Source: Monosporascus cannonballus (lineage: Eukaryota > Ascomycota > Sordariomycetes > Xylariales). From it: a stretch of DNA of 64,000 nucleotides. Shown one piece after another: positions 36,923 to 50,504 of this stretch. The DNA is taken from positions 1-64,000 of the forward strand of contig QJNS01000124.1 of the NCBI GenBank assembly GCA_004154925.1, given 5' to 3'. Under the pieces are notes generated by a model. The model searched no databases and was not told the origin of the DNA. It saw only the letters and a list, made by a program, of their open reading frames with translations. The first letter of the stretch is position 1, and each line of letters starts with the position of its first letter. The translations under genes were made by a program, and so were the position numbers.

Positions 36923-37221
36923 ACCTTAATAGTGTTTTTGGTAGGTAACGGCTGCTGTTGTTGAGGCTTAAAAGAAGAAAGACCTTTTTGAGATCAAGTG
37001 ATAAAGGGGCTTATATTGTTAATTAACTGAAAAACTTTCTTAATAGGTGGTAAATCGCCAAGTTTAGTTATCGATTTTTTACTGGCTAGTAATAGGGATC
37101 GGGTATGATGTTTGTTTTCTGAACGTCATTTTATATTATTGTTTGTATTGAGTTTATGAAAGTTTATGCCGTAACTGGGCGATAAATTGTTTGTCAGTTA
37201 TTAATTGAAAAGGTATTACAA
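36923..37221. other. Short GC-richer spacer, no gene
   Basis: About 300 bp less AT-rich than its neighbours, between element B and the next LTR-like copy. No coding frame recognised; probably single-copy sequence spared from RIP. Confidence 0.4.
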
Positions 37222-37580
37222 TATAACGAACCTGTTATATATTTATCTGCATGTATAAGTAATATCCGAACAAGGTTTCAACTTGCTGGTAATAATAGGA
37301 CGAGAAATATTCTTAAGATTCGTTCGTTAAAAAGATTTGCAGATTTTTTCTTTAATTAAAAAAGATTGCTTTTAATTAAAGATTTAGATTGATAATTAAG
37401 GAGCGAAATCAAGTTAGGTAGCTATTTATAAAAGGAACTGGTTTATTATACACTCTTTCGTTTTTCAATAAATGTGTCCTAAATCTATATGATACATGTG
37501 ATCTAGTTAGATTTCCCAGATTATCTAGGTCACTTAGAAAGGTTAAGAACCTTTAGTCGAAGTTTATCCGTTGCGCACTC
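37222..37580. repeat. Second copy of the 431-bp LTR-like family
   Basis: Starts TATAACGAACCTG, matching TGTAACGAACCTG at 32,834 apart from a transition, and stays alignable to about 37,470. After that the two copies differ and this one becomes GC-richer. Confidence 0.6.
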
Positions 37581-37589
37581 GCGCTAGAC

Positions 37590-40052
37590 TTTAAAGAAAG
37601 TTTTTTTAAGACGAAAATTTCTATTTTCGTAACAAAAGTCTTCATTTATATTTTTATAATAAATTAAGTTTATCAATACCGTTTGATATAATATAATTTC
37701 CGCTTAAAGTTTCGCAATTTACTATTACGGTATACTAATATATTCCGATTCGTATATTTAGAGTAATCAGCTTATTAACGGCTCTTATTATTACGTTTTA
37801 ATCTTTTTTAAGAATTTTTTAACCTTTTTAGATTTCGTTATTTCGCGAGTTTTTTTATAAATAATTCTTTTTTAAATTTCTTTTCGAATTCGTTAAATCG
37901 TACGTACATTTTTATATATAATACAATAAATTGATATATTTATCATATTTGTCGGTGTATCTAGCTTTTAAATTATATTAATTCTTTTTAATTTGATCAT
38001 AATTCGCATTTATTAAATCATTAATTCACTTATTCATGATATTGTAATTTATTATATTATTTTATTATTATTCTTTTTATGTCTTTCTAATAAAAATACA
38101 AACTTTCGCCTTCATATTGTTTTTCAGAGTTTATAATAAATATTAATTAAAAAAATAAAATTCTCTGATAACATTTTATTAATATTTTCTACGATATATT
38201 GACTTCGCGTGTCTGCAAATTACTAATTATATTAATTATAAATCTTAAAATTCTTTTTTTATATATTATTTATTTGGTTTATTTTATAAAGTTAATCGAT
38301 TATCGATATTGTTTCAAACGATAATAATTTCAAAATATCGATATTATAGTTTATTAATTTTGTTATTTCCGGTTTAATTTACAATATTAAATCTTTTTTA
38401 ACATATACGTACATTACTATAATAAATACATTCTTTTATTCCTTATACATTAAATATTTCTATTATTCACATTATACGATGTGCATTTTACCGTATCTAT
38501 TTGGAGTTCTAGAACAGATAATTTTCATTTACTTTTAGTATTAGTTTAATTATTTTTAAGGCGTTTTGTTATTTTTAGAGGTTCTTTAGATTAATTTCTT
38601 AGCTTTTTATATTTCGCGTCAAATACTTTGTCGTAATAACATTTATTCGTATTAGGCCCGAATTTTATTAATATTTTATTTATTCGTATCGAAAAATCTC
38701 CTGTTTAGGCTAATTACTTATTTTTTCGGAATAAACGTTAAATTCTTTTAAATATTACGATTCTTTACAGATATTTCGATAACATTCCATTTTATTATAC
38801 TTATAATACTTAACTTAACTTTTTTTTATATTGAATCGTTCTAAATTCCATAAATCCTAACGTTATGCTATATAATATTGATACTACGTTTGGTTTTTTT
38901 TCTTAATTAATCGACTAGCGTTTATATTTTAGAATTTAATGTTTTTATACGGCCTTTGCATAATTTATTATTAATCTTAATAATTTCGATAATATATAAA
39001 TTTAAAATTATAAGTTTCAAAGACTTAAAAATGTTATTTTTCAGCATTGTTAAAATTTTTTACAAAATATATTAATTGAATTATTACCTTTATTATTGCT
39101 TTTGTTTGCTTTAAATATAAAATTTTAAAAGATAATAATGTATTTTTTAATAAAGTTTCTTTTACTAAAGGTATCAAATTTGCTATACGATTCTATGTTG
39201 TTTATTTGAGTTTTTTAAATTTGTCTCTTATTTCTTCTTAAAGTTTATATAATCAAAAAAAACCCCTAATAACTTTTTTTAATCGGCTTTAACGTTTTTC
39301 AAATATTTTCTTATCATTGATTCCAATTAATTCCAAGTATTTCTAATAAGAAACTTTGTGATACTAAAAATTTTATTTACGGATATATTCCAATTTTAAA
39401 AATAAAACTATATGTATAGTCTTGTAAGAATTTCTGAAACATTTGTTATTATAAGATTAAAGTTTTTTAATTTTATATCTTAGCGTAATAATGCAAATAA
39501 CGTACCCGTAATTTGATATACTAATTATTGAATTTGTTTTTCAAATTTTTTAATTCTGAGCTAAAATTATATAGTAATAGGAAATACTTAAATATTAATC
39601 AATATCTTAATTAAAAGAGCATTATTTAATATTTAACAGTATTATTTAGAGAGACTTATAAGATATAACTGCTAAAGGTTTGATTAATTATTAAATTTAA
39701 ATCGTGCGAGCTTATATTAATAGAACTATCGTGAATATCTAAATAATAAAATAACTTAATTCTCTAACTTAATATTAAAAGTTTTTTAAGAAACGAAAAT
39801 ATATTTTACGTTATTATTATTTAAATTGTGGATATAATGAATGTGTATTTTTTATTTGTCACTTAAAGTATTTCAATTGTTTAAGTATTTAAGTTTTTTA
39901 AGTTTCTTAATTCTTTCTAGGTTGTTTAAAGGGCTTAAGGTGCTAAGATCTCTAAGAGTCTTAGACCTATCACGTGATCTGTTCCTGTGTCAAGTTTAGC
40001 TTCTTTTTGTCTCGATCGTTTCTAAGCTCGCTAAGCCTAGTAGATTATAACA
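37590..40052 (-). mobile_element. Element C: truncated minus-strand gypsy fragment
   Basis: Contains a gag-like segment near 37,680-37,800 that is the reverse complement of those in A and B, and a 5' LTR at about 39,660-40,052 (right end TATAACA on the plus strand). No reverse transcriptase or integrase is seen; the copy seems cut off at the left by the LTR-like sequence ending near 37,580. Confidence 0.65.
39660..40052 (-). repeat. LTR of element C
   Basis: Minus-strand orientation. The left end section carries TAACTGCTAAAGG and TTATATTAATAGAAC, matching LTR ends elsewhere, and the right end reads TATAACA. The inner section 39,880-39,960 has repeated TTTAAGT-type units. Confidence 0.65.
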
Positions 40053-40366
40053 GTAAGGCTTATTAAAAACCGGTTTCGTAAAACGTGTTGTAAGTATATT
40101 AATCGAATTATGATAAAATAAAATTTAATTTTTGTCTTATTTAACCGGTTTTATTTTGCGTAAAGAATTAGAAATTTTTAAATTACTCGTAACATTAAAA
40201 TAATTTCCATTTTAATTTAAATATATTTGCAAATATAATTAATATACTTTACTAAAAGTAAATGAACTATTTAATATTCCAATATTTAGCAGATTAGTAA
40301 TATTTTCTTTTCTTATCCATTTATTTTCAATAAACATTACTTTTAAACCATTTTTTTCTTTCTTTA
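40053..40366. other. AT-rich spacer, nothing recognised
   Basis: About 310 bp of degraded sequence between element C and the next small insertion. No coding or structural feature seen. Confidence 0.3.
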
Positions 40367-40495
40367 TATTACGACTACACCTTATAACTACAGCAGTAGG
40401 GGAAAAGGTCGGAGGAATAATCGCAATTGTAGCAATTATTCTAGTGCTTATAGGTGTATATATACTGAAAGCTTATTATGAGTGACTGGGTTACA
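40367..40495. repeat. Relative of the 132-bp solo LTR at 23,233
   Basis: Shares ACACCTTATA, ATCGCAATTGTAGCAAT and TCTAGTGCTTA in order with 23,233-23,364, and its ends (TATTAC...GTTACA) fit a RIP-altered TG...CA form. The flanking 5-mers do not match, so the target duplication is not visible here. Confidence 0.6.
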
Positions 40496-40808
40496 ATGTT
40501 TTAGTTCAATTATTTCAGAAGTATTAATTGTACGGTGTATAGGTTAATATATAAAACGTTTATTTACTTTTAAAAAACTTATCGTTACTGTAGCTTATTA
40601 GCTGGAGATCTAAAAGGACCGTCGAGATAAGACATTAAGCACCTTCGACTTTTACTCGGGTTACATAATATAGATTCGAAAAAATTTCCGAGATTAAAAG
40701 AATTTAGAACAGATCTGTTGAAATCTCCGGATTTAAGAGAATTGCGATATATATAGATTCGGAAGGATTTTTAAATTCAAAGAAATTCGGTAATAAATAT
40801 ATACGTAG
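40496..40808. repeat. Spacer with three imperfect ~40-bp repeats
   Basis: Units starting at about 40,673, 40,712 and 40,756 share the pattern GATTCGRAARRATTT and end AAGARAATT. No gene is present. They may be a variable LTR section or an unrelated minisatellite. Confidence 0.4.
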
Positions 40809-43011
40809 TATTACGCCTTAGTAGATAGCGGTCTTTAGAAATTATTGCGGCAAAAATAGCGAAGAAATTAAATAGTTTAAGTTACTAATTAAATTATTAA
40901 CTTAGTAGTAATAAGCAAATAAATCGGATTATTAATGCATTAATAAAAAGCGAATAGATTAACGTATATGTAAATATGCTGGTTAAATGCGTGATTGAAA
41001 TATTATAAAAAAACGTAATAATATATTACGAAATATACTTTTCTTATAGTAAAACATGATTAATTACTTTGATATTTAAAATATTATAATATTTGAATTA
41101 ATTTAACTTCGTACTATTAAACATTACTATTTAATTAAGTTTTTTAGTAGGTATATATTATGAAATATTAATTAAAAATATTATTAAATTTGACGTTATA
41201 CTTTACATATTATAATTACTAATATATGGATTGAAATTACATTAATATATAAAGTTTTGATTAAAAGTCGCTAAAATTAAGGAAATTAAAAAAACAATGT
41301 ATTTATATTTAAAACCAGTTATTCCGATATATAAATCAATTTACAGGTTAAAGTGCCGGCCTTGAAAATACGCAATCCAATGTTTTTCGAATAAATTAAA
41401 AAGATTTACGAACTTTTAATTAAGTTAAGAATTGAAGTTTTCACTTAAAGTAGGTTCTTACGGTTATTTAACTAACTAAACTATCATTTAATAAGAAATT
41501 AAAAAACATTTTAAAAATTTAAAGTTATAACGGTTTAATAAGGTTGCTAGAAAGCTATAATTAACCTAAACTTAGTACTAAACATATTAATAGTATTCTT
41601 TAACAGGATTAATAATTTATATTTTAAGAAGAAATGTGCGGTAAAGAGATTTGCCACATATATAGTTATTTGGTTTATATCGGTTGTTAAACATGTATCA
41701 AAAATTTATAACAAATAAAAGAAATTTGTATTAATGGTAAAAGAGCTTGCGAAATAATAAAGATAAAATTAAAAACAGAAATATAATTTAATAAATTACG
41801 ATAAAAGCCTTACATTTAGATTTGAACATACGTTTAACAAATTAATTGTAAAGCGAAATAGGCAAGAAAATTATTAATAGTAAAGGTTTTGAGTGATATT
41901 AACCAGTTTAAAAAAGGTTTTTTTAACATAAAAATATTTAAATCTTCAACCGGTTAAGTAGCGATCATAATGATTTTGAACAATTAATAATATATTTAAA
42001 AATATCGCATTTTTACAGTAAAACAGAATCCCAATGGGCGGTATATAATGAATATTAATACTGTGTAACGTAGTAGTATGTTTAATAATATAATATCTAG
42101 ATTAATAAACTTTATTTTATTTAAAAGATTAAAACACGATATAAAATGTTGTTATTACGGTGAAATAAAATATAAGACTGCTAAATATCGATTATTAAAA
42201 CATTTTGGATAAATTATAAAGATGTTGATAAATTGTTAATATAATATAAGTTCGTAAATAACGACAATTCCTCTGGAAGATATATTACAGCAAACAAAAA
42301 CTTAGGATAAAATATAAATAAAGTTACTTTAATAAGAAATTAATATAATATTAATAATTAGAAGTATATAGTATATAGAAAATCTGAAACATAAAAAGAT
42401 TAAGATACAATAAGATTGTTTCTTATTTGTAATAAGTATAATAATAATATTTTAATAAATCAATACTAGAAAGAAATGAGAAAAACATGAAATATAAAAC
42501 GAGGTTATGTTGTTTAAGATGTTCAAGTTTTATAAAAGATTGTACGTTACTTATTATACGCAATATAATCATTCAATTTAAAAAAAACAAAAAACATATT
42601 AAAAAAGAAATACATATATATTAATTTATAAAAAAAGTACTTACGAAACTCTTTTTAAGTTGTTATAACTAATAATATTATTAAATAAAAAAGAATCAAT
42701 TTCATATAAAATGAAAATACTTTTAAAATAGTAGCATTGATATTTCAATTTAATTAATATTTAGTACGAACTTTTTGAAAAACAATAGTTTTATAAAAAA
42801 CGAAATGTTTATATATTGAAAGTTTGACGAATAAACATTAAAAACATCATGGGCAAGTTTGAACAAATAATTAAAAATATTTTATGGTTTTAAAAAGAGA
42901 CGTTAAATAATATGTTATAAAACAGATAAATTAAAATGCATTTTTTGGAATCAACAACGATGGATTGAATAATTTTAACAGAAAAATCACCGATTCGAAA
43001 AACGAATTCAG
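40809..43011 (+). mobile_element. Element D: truncated plus-strand gypsy fragment
   Basis: Starts with an LTR-like TATTACG followed by a GCGGTC section as in the other LTRs of the family. A gag-like start near 41,345 reads roughly KVPALKIRNPMFF. It is followed by degraded gag to about 42.9 kb, then cut off by the LTR at 43,012. No polymerase region seen. Confidence 0.5.
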
Positions 43012-43091
43012 TGTGACGGCTAAATAGCTCGACTTACTACTAAATCTTAGTTATACAAGTGTATATTAACAGAATTATTGCAGAAATTGAA
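43012..43091 (-). repeat. 3' LTR of element H, left part
   Basis: Minus-strand LTR beginning TGTGACGGC on the plus strand. It matches the end section of LTRs at 39,660 and 57,754, then breaks off at the insertion of element F. The other part is 50,505-50,747. Confidence 0.7.
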
Positions 43092-43297
43092 TGTAAGATA
43101 ATAGATAGCTGTAAGCTGGGTGAGGTGATCTCCGACCAGTCATAAAGCAGATTCCAAGAAATAAGTGTATTAGGTTATTTCCATCTGGCGTTTCCCATTA
43201 GCTGCCAGATGGTGGATTTATATTAGTAAGTAGGTTAATAGCTGATTGGTAGCTGGTCGGTTACCAGTTTTATCCTTATAAGGGCTGTATTTTTATA
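43092..43297 (-). repeat. 3' LTR of element F
   Basis: 206 bp, from TGTAAGATAATA to TTTTTATA on the plus strand. It aligns without gaps to 50,294-50,499. Confidence 0.92.
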
Positions 43298-43300
43298 ATT

Positions 43301-43316
43301 ATTCCCCCCTTTTTAA
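43301..43316 (-). other. Polypurine tract of element F
   Basis: On the minus strand this is a run of A then six G immediately inside the 3' LTR, the expected site for plus-strand priming. It fixes the element's orientation. Confidence 0.7.
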
Positions 43317-46300
43317 GTTGTTAGTTCCTAATAATATTATTATTTATTTGATATAACGTGTTTTGTAGATCTGGTTGCGTATATTTGCCGATAATTCACT
43401 ATTATATTATGTTGTAAGTGGTTGCCGTAATGATTAATATGTGCCATGTTACGTAATTAATTATGTTTTACTTAGTTTCTTATTATAATCCGTTTTTAAC
43501 CTTATTTTATTTACTTTTTTTTCGTACCCTTATTTTTATTTTTTTTGCGTATACGTTCCGTTTGGTTTTTTGTTTTTCTTTATTTTTATTTCGCTTTCTC
43601 CGTTTGTTTTACGTATTATTTCTGTTCGCCATATCTTTTTTTTGTAAGGAATGCCAAGAAAAATGGTATTTTGATACCAAGAAAAACTGGGATTTCTTTT
43701 AGCGTTATCCTCTCGACGCCGATAGTAAAATAAATATTAATCGTATTACGGGCGGTAATAAGCTATATTATATTTACGTAATATAACGTTATTTCGATTA
43801 CGGTACGATTTACATTTAGGTTCCGGACGCCTTAAATTACGTCGTAACTAATTATTATTATTTAATTTTTTGTACGGTAAGTAATTATTCTTAATATTAT
43901 TAATATTATTATTTAATTTTCGTTTAAATTCTAATTATTTTTAAAAATACCGCTTAAACGGTTTTTTAATTTGGTACCGATAATTAGGAGTTAATCGATG
44001 AATTCGAAAAAGTTCGTATTACGAATACTTAGTACGAACGTTCCGATATAATTATGGTCGGTCGTCGATTCGACATCCTTTACAAAGCCAAATTTGCCTT
44101 TAACGCAATTATTATTAAGGAATATTATTTTTTTAATATAATTAAAGTTAATTTTCGATCGTCCGTTATAATTGCGGAAATCCAGTTTTAACGTTATTTT
44201 ATAAGTTTGCAAACTTAAGTCCTTTTTATAAGTATTACGGTTTTTTTCTTATTATTTTGTAATTAATTTTCGATTAAGCGTAATTTTAAAATACCTTTAT
44301 AAATAAAATGATTTTCGAAAGCCGTTATGCCGTTACGTTTTCCGCTTATAAACATTTTCCGCCCGTTTTTTAACATTTTAACGAAATTTTAATATTTATT
44401 AAGAACTATAATTAAAAAACGGTTTTGCCCGGCAAAGCTGTTATTAAACTTAAGTATATTAAGCGTTTTAAGGATAACGCCTTATTTCCGACCAATAATA
44501 AAATATATTCCGGTTACTTAGGCCTTACCTTTTATAAAAAGTAAAACGTTTTTAAGTTTTTTCCGGGTTTTACGCCTAATAAATTTAATAAATATATTTA
44601 TTTTTTGCCGTTATATGTTTTCCGATTATTTTTTAATATTTTTATATTAATTTTCCTAATAGGCTTATTAAAAGCTAATTAACGTAAAATTTAATAATTA
44701 AGCGCGAAATTTTGTTTTCGAAATAAAAATTTAATTTTTTTTATATTACCTATAAATTTCCGATTAATATATAATAAGGTAATTATTCGTTAAAAACTTA
44801 AAAATAATTATATAATTAAGTAATATTTTAATATTAATAATTTAATTTAAAATTATTTTTTATAATTTTTATAATTATTAAATAATTAATTTCCGATCGG
44901 GCTGTTATTACTTTACGGTTTTTGGGTCGTTTTATTTTTTATGTACGTATTTAACTTTTTTCTTATAACGTTATAATATTTTAAACGCGTATTCGAAATA
45001 TTTTCAAGGTTTTTATATATTGTATTTAGCGGGCCAGCTTTTTTATTTAATTAGATATTTGCGTTATTTCCGGTTATTTCGGTAGCGGACGATATCCTTT
45101 ATTATTTATTTTTTTTGTTTTTTTATTAGGTCCGGTAACACTATTTGGACGTTATCCGGTTTCCGGTTATATTACGATTTTAATAAGGATATTAAAAATA
45201 TATTATGTATCCGTTAATATTTAGTAAAAAAAATTATTTTATACGCTTAAAAGCTTATTTATTTTTTAATTATAACCTAAATATAAATAAGTATAAGTTT
45301 TTTATTTTTAAATTTAAAATTTTTGGTTAATAAATTTATTTATTATTTTAATTGGAATTCTATAGGCGTATAGCATTAATCATAATATTTTTTTTGGGCT
45401 GCCGTTATTTTTTCCTAATATTTATATATTATTTAACGAATAACCGCCATTTTTTCGAAATACTTTTTAATTCCTTAAATTTATTCCTTAAACCTTTATA
45501 AAAGGTATTTTATTATTTTTGGATAATACCTATATAAAGTTTCGAACAGAAAATGGCCGATAAATACGTTCCGCGTATTATTATGTACGAATTTCGTATT
45601 TTATCATAATTTTATTTAATTATTTTAATATTTATTAACGTAATTACGGAAATAATGTTTTAAAATTTAATAAAGACGTTCCGTTTATTTATCGGTTTGC
45701 AAATAATAAGCGGTCGATATTTATTATTTTATTTTTCGTTTTTTGTAAAATTCCGTCCAAAATTAATTTGTTAATAATTTAGTTTTATCGTTAATATTTT
45801 TAACAGGCGTACCGAATTTATATTTAATTTTGTTATAAAGCAATTAGGCCAATTCGGTTACGTTTAATATTTTAATTATAAAAATAAATAATTTTAATTT
45901 CGTAAAACGGTTAACGATTACCAGGATTACGTTATATTTTAACCTATTTAAACCTAGGCTTTTGGGAAATCCCGTAATAAAGTTTAACGAGATTTTTTGG
46001 AAAGGTTACTTAAATAATAACAAAAGCTATAACTGTTTATATGGTTTGTAATATAACTTTATTACGCCCTAATAATTTGGATATTGTTTAATATATTTTC
46101 GGATATTATTTGCCATATTTTTTTAATTAATCTTTTTAATTATTAATTTTAATATAAAAATATATTTTATATATTTTAGTTTTAAATTATTATGGTATTA
46201 ATTAATTAATTATTTCGGTAAAATACCTTATAACGGGATTATAAATTTATCCCGATAATATAAAACCTTATTTAAATTTAGAAAATATTTTCCCTTTATT

Positions 46301-47689
46301 TCGGCTTAACATTTAATTATTCATATTAATTTTATAATATTTAAATTTTTAATTTATAACCTTTAAATTTAATCGTAAAACTATTAGAAAGTTTTCGGCT
46401 AACATGCCATTTCGTTTTTAACTGGTTTTTTTGCTAAGGAATATAAGATATATTAATTATAAATAGTAATTTTAATATTAATTTCGTTTTTCTTAAACTT
46501 TTCGGAATCCGATCGTAATATGGTTATAATTTGCAGTTATTATTATTTAATTATGAATCGTATTATTGTTATGATTTGTATTTATATTGTTATTTATAAA
46601 CGATAAATTCGGTAAATATATGGTTTTTTATTTTCCCTTTTTTTTTCGAAAACTTCCTGCGATCGTATAACGAAAGTTTTCCGCTTTTTTTATGCGGATG
46701 GTAATTACTTAAATTTTCGCTACTTAAAATCTGTTTGAGAATTTTGTAACGAACGAATTTTGCATTATTTTTATAAGGCTTTTTACTTCCTTATAATATT
46801 TTAAATCGCATTATATATTTGCGACTGTTTTCCGTACGTTTTCCGGCATATTATTCGTAAATCCGAATTTTTTAGATAACGTAAAGATTACGTTTTTATA
46901 CGTAATTTTCTTTAATATATAATCCAGGCGTTTAAATAGCCTATCCGCCGAATTGGCGGCGCCTGGTCGGTATTGGATTTCAAAATCAAATTACGTAAGG
47001 CGGTAAACCTATTAGGTTAATTTTTTCTTAAGGTTACGCGCCGGCGCCTTTATTATATCTTTTAGCGCCATATAATCGGTATATATTAAGAAATTCTTTT
47101 CCGTATTTTTAAGGTATTGCCGCCAATATTTTAGGTTTTTTATAATCGCTAATAATTTTTATTGCCTTATAATTTATCGTTTTTCGGTTGGATTTAACTT
47201 TCGCAACCAATATATAAATAGGCGTTAATATTTTCCGTATTTCTATAAAAATATCCTTAATATAACTTTTACCGAGGTATTTATTTTAACCTTAATATTC
47301 TTGGCGTTATTTTAATATCGGAAAATAACCGCCGACTGAAAAATATTTTTTAAGTTTTAAAACGTTTTTTTAACCTTTTCGGGTTACCGGAATTTTGTTA
47401 TTTTTTTTCCCTGCGTTTTTTTAAAAACTTAATAATAAGTTCGGTAATACGCAAATAATAGGCGATAAATTTCCGATAAAAGTTCGTAAATCCCAAAAAT
47501 ATTTAAATATTATAAATTAATTTTAGCATTGGTTATGTTTTAATAATATTAATCTGTCGGCGGTTTATTTCTAAATTATCGGTATTAATTATAAGTTCTA
47601 AAAACTTTATTTTTTTTGAAAAATTCGCATTTAAACGTTTTGGTAAATAATTAATACTATAATAACCGTTCGTAAATTAATTAAAGATA

Positions 47690-47770
47690 TTTCGTATGCT
47701 TTTTTTCGTTATTCGAATAAATAATTATATTATTTAAATATATTACGTATATATAATTAATGAATTTAAT
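47690..47770 (-). pseudogene. Reverse-transcriptase catalytic block of element F
   Basis: The minus-strand translation reads ALIKFINYIYVIYLNNIIIYS-like, the Ty3/gypsy RT block around YLDD with both Asp changed to Asn by G-to-A. This places pol on the minus strand. Confidence 0.75.
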
Positions 47771-49005
47771 TAATGCCTTATATATATAAACCTGGAACGT
47801 GGCTGGCGTATTAATAAGGTTAAATAATATAACCGTATATTCAAATTACCCGTATTGCATTCGGAAAACGGTCTTTTATTAATCGCTTTTTTTAATTCTG
47901 ATATAATGGTAAATATTTTTAAAATTATTTTTTGAAAATACCTTAATTAATTTTAGGCGATTTATTATTTTTAAAATTAAAAATGAAAAATATCGATTTT
48001 TTATCGTTACCCGATTTAACTTTTTGTAATTGACGCATAATTAGAAATTACCGTTTTTCTTGGGCACAAATAATATTAATACTTTTATATTTATTTTCGA
48101 ATAACGTATCCGGATTGCTTTTAGGTTTTTTCGGATATATTTTTCGAATACTTTTTTTTAGGTTTCCGAAATAAGGTAAATTAGGCCGAATAAGGGCGTT
48201 TTCCCTAAGATCAGGTTTATTATATATTCCACCTTTAATAATTAAAATATTTTTTTCGCTGTTTTTTCGGAATATATTTGCTGGAAATTCTTTAAGTATA
48301 TAAAAAGGTTAGTTATTTCTTATTTTTGTTATTTTCCGAATTCCGGGATATTTAGTTTTTCGGCTAAATGTATTAAATTAATAATATAAATTTGTTTATT
48401 GGAAAACGCTAAGTTTGAAATTTTTTATTTATCGACTTTTTATAATAATCCGTATAATTATTAATATATAATTATATTTAATAAAATCCTTAATTTATTT
48501 ATTCCGAGTTTAAATAATAAGAAATCGGGCGCTTTCCGATTACGGCATATTACAAAATAAATTTGCTTAAATTTCCGTTCGTTCCCGTTATTATTTATTC
48601 TATTAATAAGAATTTCGTAAGTTTTATAATATTTAATATATGCGTTATTAACGCCGATAAAACCTGGAATATTTACGGAAATTAATTAAAAATTAAGTTT
48701 TTTTATTAATTTTCTGCTTATAATATTTACTTATGCTCCAATATCCATATTTATTTATACCGCTATATACCCCGTACTTTTCTTAATAAATACCTTTTTT
48801 TTTAAAAAAAAACGGCTTTATTCCCACCGTCTTATAATTATTAGCCGAAATAAATTAAACATATACGCTTATTCCGGTTCCTTTTTTAGGTTTACGTTTG
48901 GGAATTAGTTTAATTTGTCGTTATATATTATGACGTTTTATATAGCTTTCGGAGGTCAATTTCCGTATGGCCGGGATAATAAAGTTTTCGTATTTTTTTT
49001 AATTT

Positions 49006-49047
49006 ACAATTTACGTTTTTGTAACCTAGCTATTTATAATTATAATA
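49006..49047 (-). pseudogene. Gag zinc knuckle of element F, RIP-altered
   Basis: Minus-strand codons show the C-x2-C-x4-H-x4-C spacing, with the first two Cys and the His now Tyr (TGT to TAT, CAC to TAC) and only the last Cys kept. One internal codon is TAG. The spacing and type of change support a dead retroviral-type nucleocapsid motif. Confidence 0.7.
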
Positions 49048-50293
49048 TTTAAATAAACCTTTATAAAAATTAAGGATATTAGGTCGTACGGATTTGTTCC
49101 GATCGGAATTAAATCGGCGATTATTTATTTTCCGAATATAAAAACGCTTACGGTCCTTATTATTTCCGCGCGGCGCCTTTAATTTACTTTGGAAATTTTT
49201 TTTCCCGAAAGCGTTAAAATAGAATTATTTATCCTTATTAATGCTTTTAACAGAAAATAATCGGTTTTTTTTCGTTTTTTTCCAGGCGTCTTAATAACGT
49301 TTTACCTTATTTATTACGTTATTAATTCGTTTTAACGTTTTTCCGTAATAAGGTATTTCGTAACCCTGGTATTAATTTGTAAAAGTAATCAAAAGCAAAA
49401 TATTTATTGTCCCGATTATTTTTTAAATTAAGAATATCCGTAAACTTTGTTTTATAAATCAGGAGCTTTTATTTAACGTAAAAGTCCAACGGCGATTAAT
49501 CGGATTATTATCGTAATTTTATAAATTATTCTCTATATTTCTTATTAAAAAGATTAAGATTTTTATAGCTTTTTTTTAATAAAAGTTCATAAGTTTTCCA
49601 TTTTTAATTTTTTTTCGTAATTAAAATAATTAAACGTAACGCGGTATAATTATTAAACGTTCGTAATAAGAACGTTTATATGGCCTATAGCCCATTAAAT
49701 ATAAATAAAGATATTTCGCGTTGGTCTTTTGGCATAAATTTCCGTAATAATTTTTATTTAATCTTTTTTTAATTAACGCGTATTCGGAAAGTTTCGGGCA
49801 ATTATAATGCAGTATTTATTTATTATCCTTAAGTTTTTGCGACGATATTATAATTAATTTATAAAGCTTTATTTTTTTAATTTATATTATTATCTGTTAT
49901 TCGGCTAATTATCGGAATAATTCCGAATATTATTTGTTTTGTTAATAAATAATTTTTAAAATCTGGTTATTATTAAAAAGTTTAATTTTTTTTTTGCTTT
50001 AAATTCCGTAACGTATTCGTTATATTACGCCCGTTTTCCAACCGTTTAATTAATGGTTATCGGGATATATCCTTATTATATATATAAAGGGATTTAGGAT
50101 CCCGGGGATTATGGTCTTTTGCCCGTTAAGGTTCCGTTATAGGTTTTTTTACCTGTTCCCGTATCGTAATTAATTATTTGTCGGTTAGGTTCCGATTAGC
50201 GGTTTTTTTAACTGATAACTTAAATTCGTTTTGCAGTCGGCAAGCTCTGCTTTTGGTGGTTATTACGTTATTCTTTATAACAGATGGAAAAAT

Positions 50294-50499
50294 TGTAAGA
50301 TAATAAATAGCTGTAAACTAGGTAAGGTAATCTCCGACCAGTCGTAAAACAGGTTCCAAGAAGTAAATGTATTAGGTTATTTCCATCTGGCGTTTCCCAC
50401 TAGCTGCCAGATGGTGGATTTATATTAGTAAGTAGGTCGGTAGCTGATCGGTGGCTGGTCGGCTACCAGCCTTATCCTTATAGGGGCTGTATTCTCATA
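50294..50499 (-). repeat. 5' LTR of element F
   Basis: 206 bp, from TGTAAGATAATA to TTCTCATA on the plus strand. The ends fit TG...CA once the RIP change in the last bases is considered. Confidence 0.92.
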
Positions 50500-50504
50500 T
50501 TGAA

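Larger units (their letters stand above)
43092..50499 (-). mobile_element. Element F: complete but RIP-killed Ty3/gypsy element
   Basis: Direct 206-bp LTRs (43092-43297 and 50294-50499) bound a 7.4-kb element flanked by the 5-bp duplication TTGAA (43087-43091, 50500-50504). On the minus strand a purine run (AAAAAGGGGGGAATAAT) sits directly before the LTR at 43,297, marking it as the 3' LTR. The reverse-transcriptase block reads near 47,700-47,765 on the minus strand (VIYLNNIIIYS, with Asp pair turned to Asn). A gag zinc knuckle is at 49,006-49,047. Integrase should lie at about 44.5-46 kb. The two LTRs differ at about 21 sites, all transitions by my count. No working frame remains. Confidence 0.92.
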
